Assembly: GCA_965226805.1 (NCBI GenBank)
Contig: CBDDDW010000029.1
Coordinates: forward strand, 248,001 to 312,000
Reading direction: 5' to 3'
Source: CBDDDW01 sp965226805
Lineage (GTDB): Bacteria > Chloroflexota > Dehalococcoidia > Lucifugimonadales > JAGWBF01
Length of the DNA stretch: 64,000 bases
Shown here: one piece after another, positions 33,119 through 41,862 of the stretch
Layout of the letters: every line of letters begins with the position of its first letter
How positions within the stretch are numbered: position 1 is the stretch's first letter
Notes under the pieces: model-generated
Database searches by the model: none
The model's input: the letters and a program-made list of their open reading frames with translations, nothing else
Told to the model about the DNA's origin: nothing
Translations under genes and position numbers: made by a program

Positions 33119-35714
33119 TTACCGGTTGGATTTGGAGCGTGCGCTCCAGGCCTCCCAGTCCGCAAAGACCATCTGCGTCCACTCAGAGGTCGGCAGGTCG
33201 AGTCCACTCTGATAGCGGCGAGTAGCATCGATGAGCAGATAGTGAGTGCTGGTATCGACCAGCAAGTTCGAAATCGGCCAGGATAGTCCTTGGCCGCCGC
33301 CACCCTCCAGAAAGTGCGTTTGTGCCTCCCCAAGGAGTCGCTGGGCCTCTTCTGTCTCGCCGCGGAGATGCACTGCTATCCCGAGTCCCAACAATACGGC
33401 ACCCACACCGTGACGGTCCCCCAGGTCGCTCATCATGGGGAGGCTCTGATCGTAGAGCTCGGTAGCCTGGTCCAGATTGCCGGATTTTAGTGAAATGTTT
33501 GCTAGCGGGAGCAGCGTCCAGGCTATAAAAGTGAGGTCGCCGACGCGACGGAAGATCTCCAAGCCTCGGCTGTAATGCTCGTATGCCCGTGATATGTCTC
33601 CCACAAGCCACGCGGCGGAACCCAAGAACCAGTCGCAAAACGCATCTCCCCACTCAAACCCATAGGTCTGGTGGGCCGCCTGGATCTCGACGAGCCTGCG
33701 GCTCGAGGCCTCGAGGTCCCGCTGCCACCACAGGAGCACGGCTTCATAGTTTTGCGCCGTCTTTACCCCCTGCTCGTCGCCCAGCTCTACGAACAGCGCT
33801 TGAGCTTCACGTATTAGCGCCAGACACCCCTCCAGGTCACCCTGACGCACCATCGTACTTATAAATCCGCCCTGAACGAGCGCTGAACCACGCGCCTTCG
33901 GAGAACCCCCCTCACCAGCCAACACCCGGTCGAACCATTCTGCAGCCTCGCCTATGTGTCGCCGTACGATCCAGAACCAGGTCAACGCAGCCGCGGTGCG
34001 CTGGGCGAGCTCTGCGTCGCCAGCCTCAAGACCCCCACGCCATCGCGGCGCGGAGGTTGTCGTGCTCTAGCTCCAGTCTCTCTAGCCATTCAAGCTGCCT
34101 CCGGCCACGAAGCTCCGGCGCAGCCTGCTCGGCGAGGTCCCGGAAGTACCCCGCGTGCCGGCCCTTCGAGTCTCCTGCCTCGTTCGCGGTGTTCCGAGCG
34201 GTGGCGTACTGGAGCAGCGGCTCCAGCAGCTGGTATCTGACCTCGCCATGGGTGTGCACAGTCTGGACCAGCGACTTATCCACCAGTTGGCCCAGTGAAT
34301 CCAGGACCTCGTACTCATCGTCGGTCCCGCTGATGGCGGCGCATGCAGTGAGGCTGAATCCACCCCGAAATACCGATAGCTGGCGAAAGAGTGTTTGCTG
34401 CTCCGAGTCCAGCATGTCGTAGCTCCAATCGATGCAACTCTCGAGAGTCTGGTGGTGCGGCAAGGCATCGACCGGTCCGCCCTTGAGCAGCCTGAAGGAT
34501 TCCTCAAGGCGGCTGGCGATCTCGGCCGGTTGCAGCAGTCTGACACGTGACGCCGCCAACTCAATGGCGAGAGGGATACCGTCGAGTCTTCGCACAATCC
34601 GGCCTACGGAATCCGCGTTCTCTGCCGTCAGCTCGAACGAGGAGCTGGCAGCGCGAGCCCTTCGCTGAAAGAGCTGCACCGCGGCGAACCGGGCCAAATT
34701 ACCACGGTGGGCGTTATCCTCCGGGATGGGTAACGGTAGCACCCCCAGCGTACGCTCACCCGCCAGGTTCAGCGCCTCCCGGCTGGTAGCGATCACTGTG
34801 ATCCCTGGGGAGGAAAGCAGCTGCCGGACGAGCGACGCGGCTCCAGCAAGGACGTGCTCGCAGTTGTCAACGATGAACAATAGCTGTTTGTTGGAGAGGT
34901 AACCGGCCAGGCCGTCTTCGCCGACGCCGAAAAGCAAGGCGGCTTCCCTGGTCAGGACATTTGGGTCGGTAATGGGCGCCAGCTCTTGGAACCACACTCC
35001 GTCCTGGAACTGTCTGGTGGACACGCGGCCAAGCTCCAGAGCCAGGCGAGTTTTACCTGTGCCTCCGAAGCCCGTTAGAGTGATCAGGCGGGCTTCATTG
35101 AGATACGCAGCCAGTTGTTCTAGCTCGGTCTCCCGCCCTAGCAAGCTGTCGGGGGGCTCCGGAAGGTTGCCTGTTTTTTCGGACTTGATGGGGGGAAAGT
35201 CGATTGGCAAAGCCGGGTGGCGAAGGTGGTAAATGTTGTCGGCCCGAGACAGGTCGCGGAGCCGGTGAACACCGAGGTCGACCAGGCTCGCCTGAGAGGA
35301 CAGTTCTGAAACCCCAGCAGCAGTCGTTTTAGATACCAGGATCTGTCCGCCGTGGGCAGCGGACATCAAACGAGCTACGTGATTAAGGCAAGAGCCGAAA
35401 AAATAGCCGTCGCGTTTTTGGGCTTCGCCACTGTGGACACCCATCCGTACTTTCAGCGATCCGATATCGCCCCAGTCCTCGCTGAGTAGAGCCTGCTGGG
35501 CCCGCAGAGCGGCCTCGAGCGCCGCAGAGGGCGTCGAGAAAGCGGCTCCCATCCCGTCGCCTGTGTGCTTATAGACCTCGCCACCGAATTCTCTCACGGC
35601 CCCATGTACCAGCTCGTCGTGCCGTGAAACCACGCTGTCCATTACAGATGGGAATGCTTCCCACAGCCGGACGCTGCTTTGGATGTCACTGAATAAGAAG
35701 GTGTAGATGGACAT
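33119..35714 (-). pseudogene. Cyclase - NB-ARC-type ATPase - TPR regulator, one-base frameshift
   Basis: First frame (35714-34026): class III cyclase domain about 1-165 (FLFSDIQSS, HTGDGMGAAF, CLNHVARLM), then a STAND ATPase with Walker A GFGGTGKTRLAL, Walker B LLFIVDNCEHVL and a GIPLAIELAASR motif, up to LRAAMAWGS and TGA. The second frame (from about 34030 to 33119) carries on directly with LEAGDAELAQRTAAALTWFW and TPR repeats to residue ~865. The frames join perfectly if one base is removed from the run of five G (five C at 34032-34036). A real mutation or a homopolymer error. Such proteins are signal-dependent regulators; ligand unknown. Confidence 0.85.
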
Positions 35715-35849
35715 TTCCTATACCAAGCCCGAGGGCGCCTACAGAGGATGATCCCTGACGACGCTGATGATACGGAGACTCCTGAGGGCTGTCAAACACG
35801 CTATCGCGCAAGATCACCTGTTGGTGGAGCCCGCGAGGTATCAATAGCC

Positions 35850-36030
35850 TACTGTTGTGTCAAAAAGCCGCCCACTAGGATGCCCGAAATATCACTTTGG
35901 GCGTGTCATGGGTTGACAGACAAAATAATAGCTGATCGCCTCGAGATTGGCCAAAGTGCTTAGCGGTGTCGTGCTTACCACCGAAAACGATTTTCCCCAG
36001 GACACCTTCCGCGGTCCCGAGAGCGATGAT
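35850..36030 (+). pseudogene. Possible remnant of a LuxR-type helix-turn-helix
   Basis: The plus strand reads WACHGLTDKIIADRLEIG and stops; this matches the LuxR recognition region (GLTNKEIADRL). Just downstream, another frame reads a YH...F....RSR pattern like the next LuxR helix. Several small indels would be needed. Weak but suggestive; flanks the tmRNA-like fragment. Confidence 0.3.
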
Positions 36031-36039
36031 CCGGGTTTC

Positions 36040-36078
36040 TGGTGGACACGGGGGAGAGTCGAACTCCCGTCCATGGGA
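36040..36078 (-). ncRNA. ssrA: tmRNA 3'-end remnant (possible attachment site)
   Basis: Read on the minus strand, the sequence gives TGGACGGGAGTTCGACTC, then CTCCC and an acceptor strand CGTGTCC followed by ACCA. This is the conserved T-arm and 3' end of tmRNA: 5-bp T stem, 7-base TTCGACT loop and encoded CCA. The partner 5' strand (GGACACG type plus GATTCGAC) was not found in the next 500 bases, where an intact hydrolase gene lies. It is therefore only a 3' fragment, as left at an integration site of a phage or island. Confidence 0.55.
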
Positions 36079-36183
36079 TCCTTTGGGTGCTAAGCTTCTA
36101 GCGCCAAGTCGACAGTGACATAGCAACGCCTCCTTGGTTCCCATATAATGGGTCGAGCTGACACACCAGTCATTGGAGCTCTC

Positions 36184-36861
36184 ATGAATGAGGAGACGAT
36201 ACAGTTCAGTCTCTCGGGTGACCGAACCATAACCGGCATCCGGACCGAAGCCACGGGCCCACCTGCAGGCTGGCTATTCGTGTATGCCCCCGGGGCGGGG
36301 TCCAACGTGAACGACCTCTTCGGTAGATACGCGAGCAATTATCTTGCGGCGCGGGGAATCGCGTCTGTGCGCTTTCAGTTCCCTTACATGGAGGCCCGGA
36401 AGCGTAGGCCGGATCCTCCAGCGGTCCTCGAAGCCACGTGGCGAGAGGTGATGGGGACACTGCGTACGACAGACTCGAAGCTGGCGGTGGGCGGAAGGTC
36501 CATGGGGGGCCGGATCGCCTCACAAGTGGTAGCCCAAGGAGAGGTGGCAGACGCCCTCGTATTGTTCGCCTATCCCCTCCATCCTCCCGACCGTCCATCG
36601 GTCCTCCGCGACAAGCATCTCCCAGCGATTACAACACCCACGTTGTTCTGCTCGGGTACCAGGGACGCCTTCGGCAGCCCCGACGAGCTTAGGGCCGCGG
36701 CAAGTCTGGTATCAGGGTCCGAGGTCCACTACCTGGAAGGGGCGGACCACGGCTTCAAGATCGCGAAGTCCAGCGGCCGCACCCGCGAGGATGTGTGGGG
36801 TGAGGCTGTTTCCGCGATGGCAGACTGGGTCTTGAGCCTGGACCAGAACCGTTCCAGCTAA
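36184..36861 (+). CDS. Alpha/beta hydrolase, KANL3/Tex30-like (dienelactone hydrolase superfamily)
   Basis: 225 residues from ATG 36184; GGAG is five bases upstream, so the frame from 36148 is not needed. Nucleophile elbow GGRSMGG near 110-116, early oxyanion segment YAPGAGSNV, late acid and histidine in GTRDAFG and GADHGFK. Short beta-strand order as in Tex30/KANL3-like proteins. Cytoplasmic esterase or hydrolase of unknown substrate. It precedes an MFS gene by 33 bases and may be cotranscribed with it. Confidence 0.85.
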   Translation: MNEETIQFSLSGDRTITGIRTEATGPPAGWLFVYAPGAGSNVNDLFGRYASNYLAARGIASVRFQFPYMEARKRRPDPPAVLEATWREVMGTLRTTDSKLAVGGRSMGGRIASQVVAQGEVADALVLFAYPLHPPDRPSVLRDKHLPAITTPTLFCSGTRDAFGSPDELRAAASLVSGSEVHYLEGADHGFKIAKSSGRTREDVWGEAVSAMADWVLSLDQNRSS

Positions 36862-36894
36862 AGCTGCGGCGTTCCCTTCACCAGGAGCTTACCT

Positions 36895-38205
36895 GTGGTA
36901 CGTCCCCCGAGCGAAAAACCTCCGCGGCCCCGAGTCTTCTACGGCTGGTGGGTGGTGTTGGTGATGACCATCACCTCCTTCATGGCTGTGGGCCCGACAG
37001 GTGTCTCCATCACCGTGTTGATCAAACCCATGGCTGAGGAATTCGACTCCTCCCACGCCCAGCTGCTCGGCGCCCTCACGGTGGCAGGTGTATTGAGCGC
37101 TGTCGCAGTGGTTATCTTTGGCAGGCTTCTTGACCGCCATGGAGGCCGGGTGCTGGTGGTGTGCAGTCTTATTTGGGGCGGAGTATTTGTGGCCCTCATA
37201 TCCCGGGCTGAAACTCTCTTACAGTTCTATCTCTTCTACAGTCTGGGTGTGGGCCTGGGCCTGCCCGGCGTGACGTTGGTGAGCGCTCCAGCCATCGCGT
37301 CCAAGTGGTTCGTTAGAAAACGAGCGATCGCGCTCTCAATAACCCAGTCAGCACTCCCTGCCTCCGGTATTTTCTTTCCCCTGTTTGCGCAGGCGATAGT
37401 AGATTGGAAGGACTGGCGAGAGGTGTGGCTTTGGATGGGGCTGGGACTCCTGGTGGTGCCCCTCCCGCTGGCATGGCTCGTCATCAGGCGCGTTCCCGAG
37501 GACATGGGCTTGAAGCCGGATGGCGACCCTGTCCAGGCTCGGCCGCCGACCGTCGACACTGATAAGGGGCGTCGAGGTAGCTCCATCGGAGTGGAGGAGG
37601 TGAGCTGGACACTATCGGAAGCCTTGAGGACTCCGACGTTCTGGCTGCTGAGTGGAAGTTTGCTATTGATAAGATTCCCGTCGGTGTCGCTCATAATCAT
37701 AATGCATCCATACTTCACAGACAACGGGCTGTCGCCGGGCGCAGCAGCCCGGCTGATCAGCTTCTTTGCCGCTTCCGCCTTCCTCGGTGTCTTCCTTTGG
37801 GGCGGGCTTCTTCAACGCTGGCCCGTCCGAAGCCTTCTGGTCCCGTCGGCCGTGTCCTATGGGGCTTCTATCGCCCTGGTTGTAGCGGCCGGCGGCGGTT
37901 CCCAGGCCGCACTCTACCTCCCACTCTTTGTCATGGGACTCGCCCTGTTCGGTACCGCAATCTTGGAGACTCAAGTCTGGGCTGACTATTACGGCAGGCG
38001 CCACGTGGGGTCGATTCTTGGGGTGTTTAGCGCTATTCGGGTTTTTCCAATGGCTGTGGGTCCCCTGCTGGCCGGCCTGGTCTATGACTATACCGACGAC
38101 TATGCGAATGTCTTCTTCATCTTCGCGGTCTTCTGTTTTATCGCCGTCGGGGGCCTCCTTTTCGCCAAGCCGCCCCGGCGGAAAACCTCGGTCCCGGCGA
38201 CGTAA
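36895..38205 (+). CDS. MFS transporter, oxalate/formate antiporter-like (OFA), paralogue
   Basis: 436 residues, GTG start at 36895 with GGAG eight bases upstream. Twelve hydrophobic segments; RVFYGWWVVL at the N-terminus and FGRLLDRHGGRVLVV in the motif-A loop. Broadly similar along its whole length to the carrier at 16915-18216 (VRKRAIALSITQSALPASGIFFPLFAQ against the equivalent stretch there). Likely inner-membrane carrier for an organic acid. It begins the catabolic block with the flavoenzymes and CoA-transferases behind it, so it may import their substrate. Confidence 0.88.
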   Translation: MVRPPSEKPPRPRVFYGWWVVLVMTITSFMAVGPTGVSITVLIKPMAEEFDSSHAQLLGALTVAGVLSAVAVVIFGRLLDRHGGRVLVVCSLIWGGVFVALISRAETLLQFYLFYSLGVGLGLPGVTLVSAPAIASKWFVRKRAIALSITQSALPASGIFFPLFAQAIVDWKDWREVWLWMGLGLLVVPLPLAWLVIRRVPEDMGLKPDGDPVQARPPTVDTDKGRRGSSIGVEEVSWTLSEALRTPTFWLLSGSLLLIRFPSVSLIIIMHPYFTDNGLSPGAAARLISFFAASAFLGVFLWGGLLQRWPVRSLLVPSAVSYGASIALVVAAGGGSQAALYLPLFVMGLALFGTAILETQVWADYYGRRHVGSILGVFSAIRVFPMAVGPLLAGLVYDYTDDYANVFFIFAVFCFIAVGGLLFAKPPRRKTSVPAT

Positions 38206-38347
38206 CCTGAGGGCGCGCGGGGTTCTTTAGGTCTCCTAGACACGTGATCGGGCCGATGTTACAATTGCAACTCGTTCTTCTTGGCCCACGGCTCTGCTCT
38301 GGCTTCTCACCCTTCGCTATCCGATCTCACGCCTCAGGAGGATTCTT

Positions 38348-39760
38348 ATGCACCCGCTGGCAGGGGAACTCGAGGGTATCGTCGATGCAGGGTCCATACG
38401 CACAGCGAGGTACGACCCGCTGGTGCGCACGCCCTTCTACCGCACTGTACCAGTGCCCGATGAATGGAGACAGGGTGACCCCTTTACCGTTGTCACTGTA
38501 AAGACGGCTGAGGAGATATCCCGAATTCTGCGGCTCGCTAACGGGCGCAGCGAACCGGTTTACGTCCGGCAGGGGATGGGCGTGGTAAGCCCCGACGTTG
38601 TGCGGCCCGAGCCGCCGGGGAGTCTGGTGATCGACGTCGGCTCCATGAGTTGGATTCGGCCCAACTACGAGCGTGGCTACGTTGAAGTGGGCCCGTCAGT
38701 GACGGAGAGGGCACTGAACCGCGAGCTGGCCCCTCAGGGCTTCGCCTATCCGGAGCTGATAGGACCCGTGACCTGGGGAGGGTCCCTTATCTCCCTTAAC
38801 AGCAGCGGGAGGAGTGTGGACCCCTACATCGGCAAGCCACGGGATTATGTCATAGGGCTCGAGGCAGTGCTGCCGACGGGGGAGATCATCAACACCGGCA
38901 CGACAGGGGCTCGCGGTGTGTGTGGTTTTGATGTGGGCCAGCTCCTCGTCGGTGGGCAGTGTCTGTTTGGGGTGGTCACCGACGTGCGGCTGAGGCTGGT
39001 CCCGGCGCCACGGGAGATCAAGGGCGCCCTGGTGCAATACCCCTCCCTCAGGGTACTGGGAGAGGCGGTGGGTTCTATGTACCGGCGCCGTGCCCCTTAT
39101 CCTCGCCTGATGGAGCTGATGGACCGCAACTTCCTGGACGTGCTCGATTTCGACGGCCCAAGGCCGCCGGCGGCCCAACTGGTGGCTGTCGACGGCAACG
39201 CCCCTGGAGAGGCGGACTGGAAGCTTGGCGAGATCATAAAGGTCCTGGAGGAGGCCGGAGCGACGGAATCCTACAGGGCGAGTAGCGAAGAGTGGCAAAG
39301 GTTGATTGATTTCAGGGAGGGGCTGCTGACTGAGATCAACCCCAAGGGCCTTATCCTCTTGACGAGCGAGGTGATGGACTGCCCACTGGACGTCCTACCC
39401 GATGCCCTGGAGGGGATGCATGAGCTTCAGGCCCGAGTGGCGGCGACCTTCCCCGACCTCCAGCCCGTGCTATTCGGGCACATCGGCGCGGGGAGCTGCC
39501 ACCCGACCTTCATCGTTCCCGTGTCCTGGGGCTACCAGCGCATTCGAGAAACCGCCAAGATCGTTCGGGACCAGGTCCTTGAGTTCAAGTTATCCTACGG
39601 GGCCACCATTGGGGAGCAGGGGATCTTCCCGGAGCATCGCGGCTGGTTCCTGGGCTCTGACGGCGACGTATCCTGGAAGGCGCTGCTGGCTATTAAGGGG
39701 GCCCTGGACCCAAACAACATCCTCAATCCACTCAGGCTCACGGACATGCAGGACGCCTGA
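38348..39760 (+). CDS. FAD-linked oxidase (vanillyl-alcohol-oxidase/GlcD type)
   Basis: 470 residues, ATG with AGGAGG upstream. N-terminal PCMH-type FAD-binding domain about 35-220 (TVKTAEEISRILRLAN, YVEVGPSVTERALNREL, GGSLISLNSSGRSVD, GARGVCGFDVGQLLVGGQCLFGVVTDVRLRL). The C-terminal substrate domain ends with GALDPNNILNPLRL, the family's closing motif. Relatives oxidise phenols, 2-hydroxy acids or aldonolactones. The extra cysteine CGFDV and long cap suggest a 4-cresol-dehydrogenase-like relation, but the usual YGE signature is changed to IGPVTWGG. Cytoplasmic. The gene end forms a hairpin at 39745-39772. Confidence 0.85.
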   Translation: MHPLAGELEGIVDAGSIRTARYDPLVRTPFYRTVPVPDEWRQGDPFTVVTVKTAEEISRILRLANGRSEPVYVRQGMGVVSPDVVRPEPPGSLVIDVGSMSWIRPNYERGYVEVGPSVTERALNRELAPQGFAYPELIGPVTWGGSLISLNSSGRSVDPYIGKPRDYVIGLEAVLPTGEIINTGTTGARGVCGFDVGQLLVGGQCLFGVVTDVRLRLVPAPREIKGALVQYPSLRVLGEAVGSMYRRRAPYPRLMELMDRNFLDVLDFDGPRPPAAQLVAVDGNAPGEADWKLGEIIKVLEEAGATESYRASSEEWQRLIDFREGLLTEINPKGLILLTSEVMDCPLDVLPDALEGMHELQARVAATFPDLQPVLFGHIGAGSCHPTFIVPVSWGYQRIRETAKIVRDQVLEFKLSYGATIGEQGIFPEHRGWFLGSDGDVSWKALLAIKGALDPNNILNPLRLTDMQDA

Positions 39761-39772
39761 CCGTCCTGCATG
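39745..39772. terminator. Hairpin over the stop of the FAD oxidase gene
   Basis: Arms CATGCAGGACG (39745-39755) and CGTCCTGCATG (39762-39772), perfect 11 bp, loop of 6. No T run follows, so it may terminate weakly or protect the 3' end. Confidence 0.45.
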
Positions 39773-39894
39773 AGACCCTCCGAATCTCCGGAGCGTCCCC
39801 TCGCTCCGCACATAGGATGGGATCGTTTCGCGTGTGTACAAGGACCCGCTCGTCCGTCCCTTGGAGGATGGGCTTCACCCGCGCAGAATCCCCG

Positions 39895-39924
39895 TTGACA
39901 GTACCTAGGGGCTCAAATTACACT
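39895..39924 (+). promoter_or_regulatory. Promoter of the flavoprotein gene
   Basis: TTGACA (39895-39900), 18-base spacer, TACACT (39919-39924), about 110 bases before the gene. Confidence 0.55.
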
Positions 39925-40034
39925 ACCTTCAGTCCGCGAAATCCCTGGGTTAGGCCCGCAGCTGACGGACTCAATCGTGCCGGCTCCATGACCGGGACAA
40001 GGGCGGCGGGTAAAAGCCAACTGGGAGGCACTTG

Positions 40035-41516
40035 GTGACACAGGAGCTGTACTACGACGTGGTGGTGGTAGGGACGGGCGCGGCCGGGCTATGCGCCGCC
40101 ATGGCCGCGCGGGAACGAGGCGCCAGCGTCGGGCTGCTGGAGAAGGCCCCCGAGGGTGAGCGCGGCGGGAGTACTGCCCTAACGGGCCAGATGCGTTTCC
40201 CCTTTAGCAGCGTTGAGGAGCTGGGCGCGCTGATGAATGAGGCGTCGGAGCAGGAGTTGGCGTCCATCGCCGAACATGTACCCAGCCGAACCGAGGCGAC
40301 TCTATGGGACGAGATCATGGAGGCGACGGGGGGCCAGAGCGATCAGGAGCTGCTGAATGTCCACGTGACGGAGGCTTATAAGACGGCCCTCTGGTTGCGT
40401 GGCAAGGGGCACCAGTGGGTCCCCAGCTACGGGAACCCAACTACCGGAAACGTGGTCATGCTCAACGGTGGCGGATATCAGATGCAGCAGGACAACTTCG
40501 CCTACCTGGATCAGGCCGGCGTGCCGGTCCACCACGAGACCGCCGCCCTGGAACTGGTGCTGGACGACCGCAGTCGGGTAGCCGGTGTGCGTGCGGCCCA
40601 GCCGGATGGGGCCGTCACGGTCCGCGCCGGGGCTGTAGTGCTGGCCTGTGGAGGCTTCGAGTCCAATGCCGAGATGCGGGCCCGGTATCTGGGTTTCAAC
40701 TGGGACAGGGTTAAGATGAAGGGGGTCCCCTATAACACCGGGGACGGGCTGCGCATGGCCATCGACATCGGGGCCATGTCTTATGGAAGCTGGAGCAGCT
40801 GCCACGGCAGCCCCCAGGACCTGAACCGGCCATGGTACAGCCTGCCCTCAGTCCAGAGCATCAGCGGCAGGGAATGGAACCGGTTCGCATTCCCCTATGG
40901 CATCATGGTGAACATTCAGGGCCGCAGGTTCGTGGATGAGGCTTCAGACGTCAGGGCCAAGATCTACGGTACCATGGGACCCAAGATCCTCACCCAGCCC
41001 CAGGGAGTGGCATTTGAGATCTTCGACGCCAAGGCCCGCAGGATCGGGCTCCTCGTGGACTACGACAAAGCCACGGGAGATAAGGATGGTACCCTGGAAG
41101 GGCTGGCCGCAAAGCTGGGTATAGACGCGGCGGGCTTTGCAGAGACGGTCAAGGAGTACAACGAGGCCGTCGAGCCGGGCGTGGTGGCCGATCCCAACCC
41201 CTTCCACAAGGACGGCAAACGCACCACGGGGATCTCGCCCGCGAAGAGCAATTTTGCTATGCCGATAGATGAGCCGCCCTTCGAAGGCTACGCGGTATGC
41301 TGCGGCATCACCTTTACTTACGGTGGCTTGAAGATCGACCCGAACACAGGTCAGGTCCAGCACGTGGGAGGCTGGCCGCTGCCGGGACTTTACGCGGCCG
41401 GGAACATGGTCGGCGGGCTATGGTACTCAGGCTACGTGTCCGGCTCGGCCCTGATGGCCGCCTGCACCTTTGGCCGTCTGGCCGGTGGGCACGCGGCCCA
41501 GTCGGCGCTGGACTAG
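40035..41516 (+). CDS. FAD-dependent dehydrogenase, fumarate-reductase/3-ketosteroid-dehydrogenase type
   Basis: 493 residues; GTG at 40035 is preferred to TTG at 40032 by spacing from GGAGG. Dinucleotide motif VVVGTGAAGLCAAMAARERGASVGLLEK at about 8-35; second FAD contact VVLACGGFESN near 205; C-terminal GLYAAGNMVGGLWYSGYVSGSALMAACTFGRLAG typical of the FAD_binding_2 family. No heme domain and no Tat signal, so a cytoplasmic enzyme such as the ketosteroid or tricarballylate dehydrogenase type. Likely oxidises or reduces a CoA ester or unsaturated acid made in the same block. Confidence 0.88.
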   Translation: MTQELYYDVVVVGTGAAGLCAAMAARERGASVGLLEKAPEGERGGSTALTGQMRFPFSSVEELGALMNEASEQELASIAEHVPSRTEATLWDEIMEATGGQSDQELLNVHVTEAYKTALWLRGKGHQWVPSYGNPTTGNVVMLNGGGYQMQQDNFAYLDQAGVPVHHETAALELVLDDRSRVAGVRAAQPDGAVTVRAGAVVLACGGFESNAEMRARYLGFNWDRVKMKGVPYNTGDGLRMAIDIGAMSYGSWSSCHGSPQDLNRPWYSLPSVQSISGREWNRFAFPYGIMVNIQGRRFVDEASDVRAKIYGTMGPKILTQPQGVAFEIFDAKARRIGLLVDYDKATGDKDGTLEGLAAKLGIDAAGFAETVKEYNEAVEPGVVADPNPFHKDGKRTTGISPAKSNFAMPIDEPPFEGYAVCCGITFTYGGLKIDPNTGQVQHVGGWPLPGLYAAGNMVGGLWYSGYVSGSALMAACTFGRLAGGHAAQSALD

Positions 41517-41532
41517 CGTTAGGAATTTTGCG

Positions 41533-41605
41533 TCCTTCGACAGGCTCAGGATGAGCGGGCGGAGACCATCCTTTACCGCTCATGGTGAGCTCGTCGAACC
41601 ATGAG
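41533..41605. repeat. REP-like palindrome (CTTCGACAGGCTCAGG family)
   Basis: TTCGACAGGCTCAGGATGAGCGG pairs imperfectly with CCGCTCATGGTGAGCTCGTCGAA. A palindromic unit of a kind scattered in many bacterial genomes; sits after the flavoprotein gene. Confidence 0.6.
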
Positions 41606-41658
41606 GAGATTGCAACTCATTTTCAAATGTCGCTGGCGCCCCACCGGGGCATGATAAC

Positions 41659-41782
41659 TCAGGACGGATCGGGCGGAGGTGGGTACGGTCGACCGGCTGT
41701 CTCCGTCAAGTTCAGGACGGATCGGGCGGAGGTGGGGTGCGGTCGACCGTCTGTCTTCGTCAAGCTCAGGACGGATCGGGCG
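41659..41782. repeat. 53/54-bp tandem repeat, about 2.3 units
   Basis: Units start at 41659, 41712 and 41766 with TCAGGACGGATCGGGCG; the first two carry GGAGGTGGG(T/G) and GGTCGACCG(G/T)CTGTCT(C/T)CGTCAAG. The third breaks off after 17 bases. Lies upstream of the first CoA-transferase; nothing coding is seen in 41517-41862. Confidence 0.8.
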
Positions 41783-41862
41783 CCCTCGCAGTTCCGAATA
41801 TGGCGCCCACAGCCGCTTAGCGAGCCGATCCAGGATGGCGCAATCGGGAGGGCCGAATTCAG

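Noticed and set aside
36040..36124. A tRNA gene
   Set aside because: The T-arm and CCA are present, but no D-arm or anticodon arm and no matching 5' acceptor strand occur in the 85 bases upstream.
41659..41782. CRISPR array
   Set aside because: The units are directly adjacent 53/54-bp repeats with no spacers.
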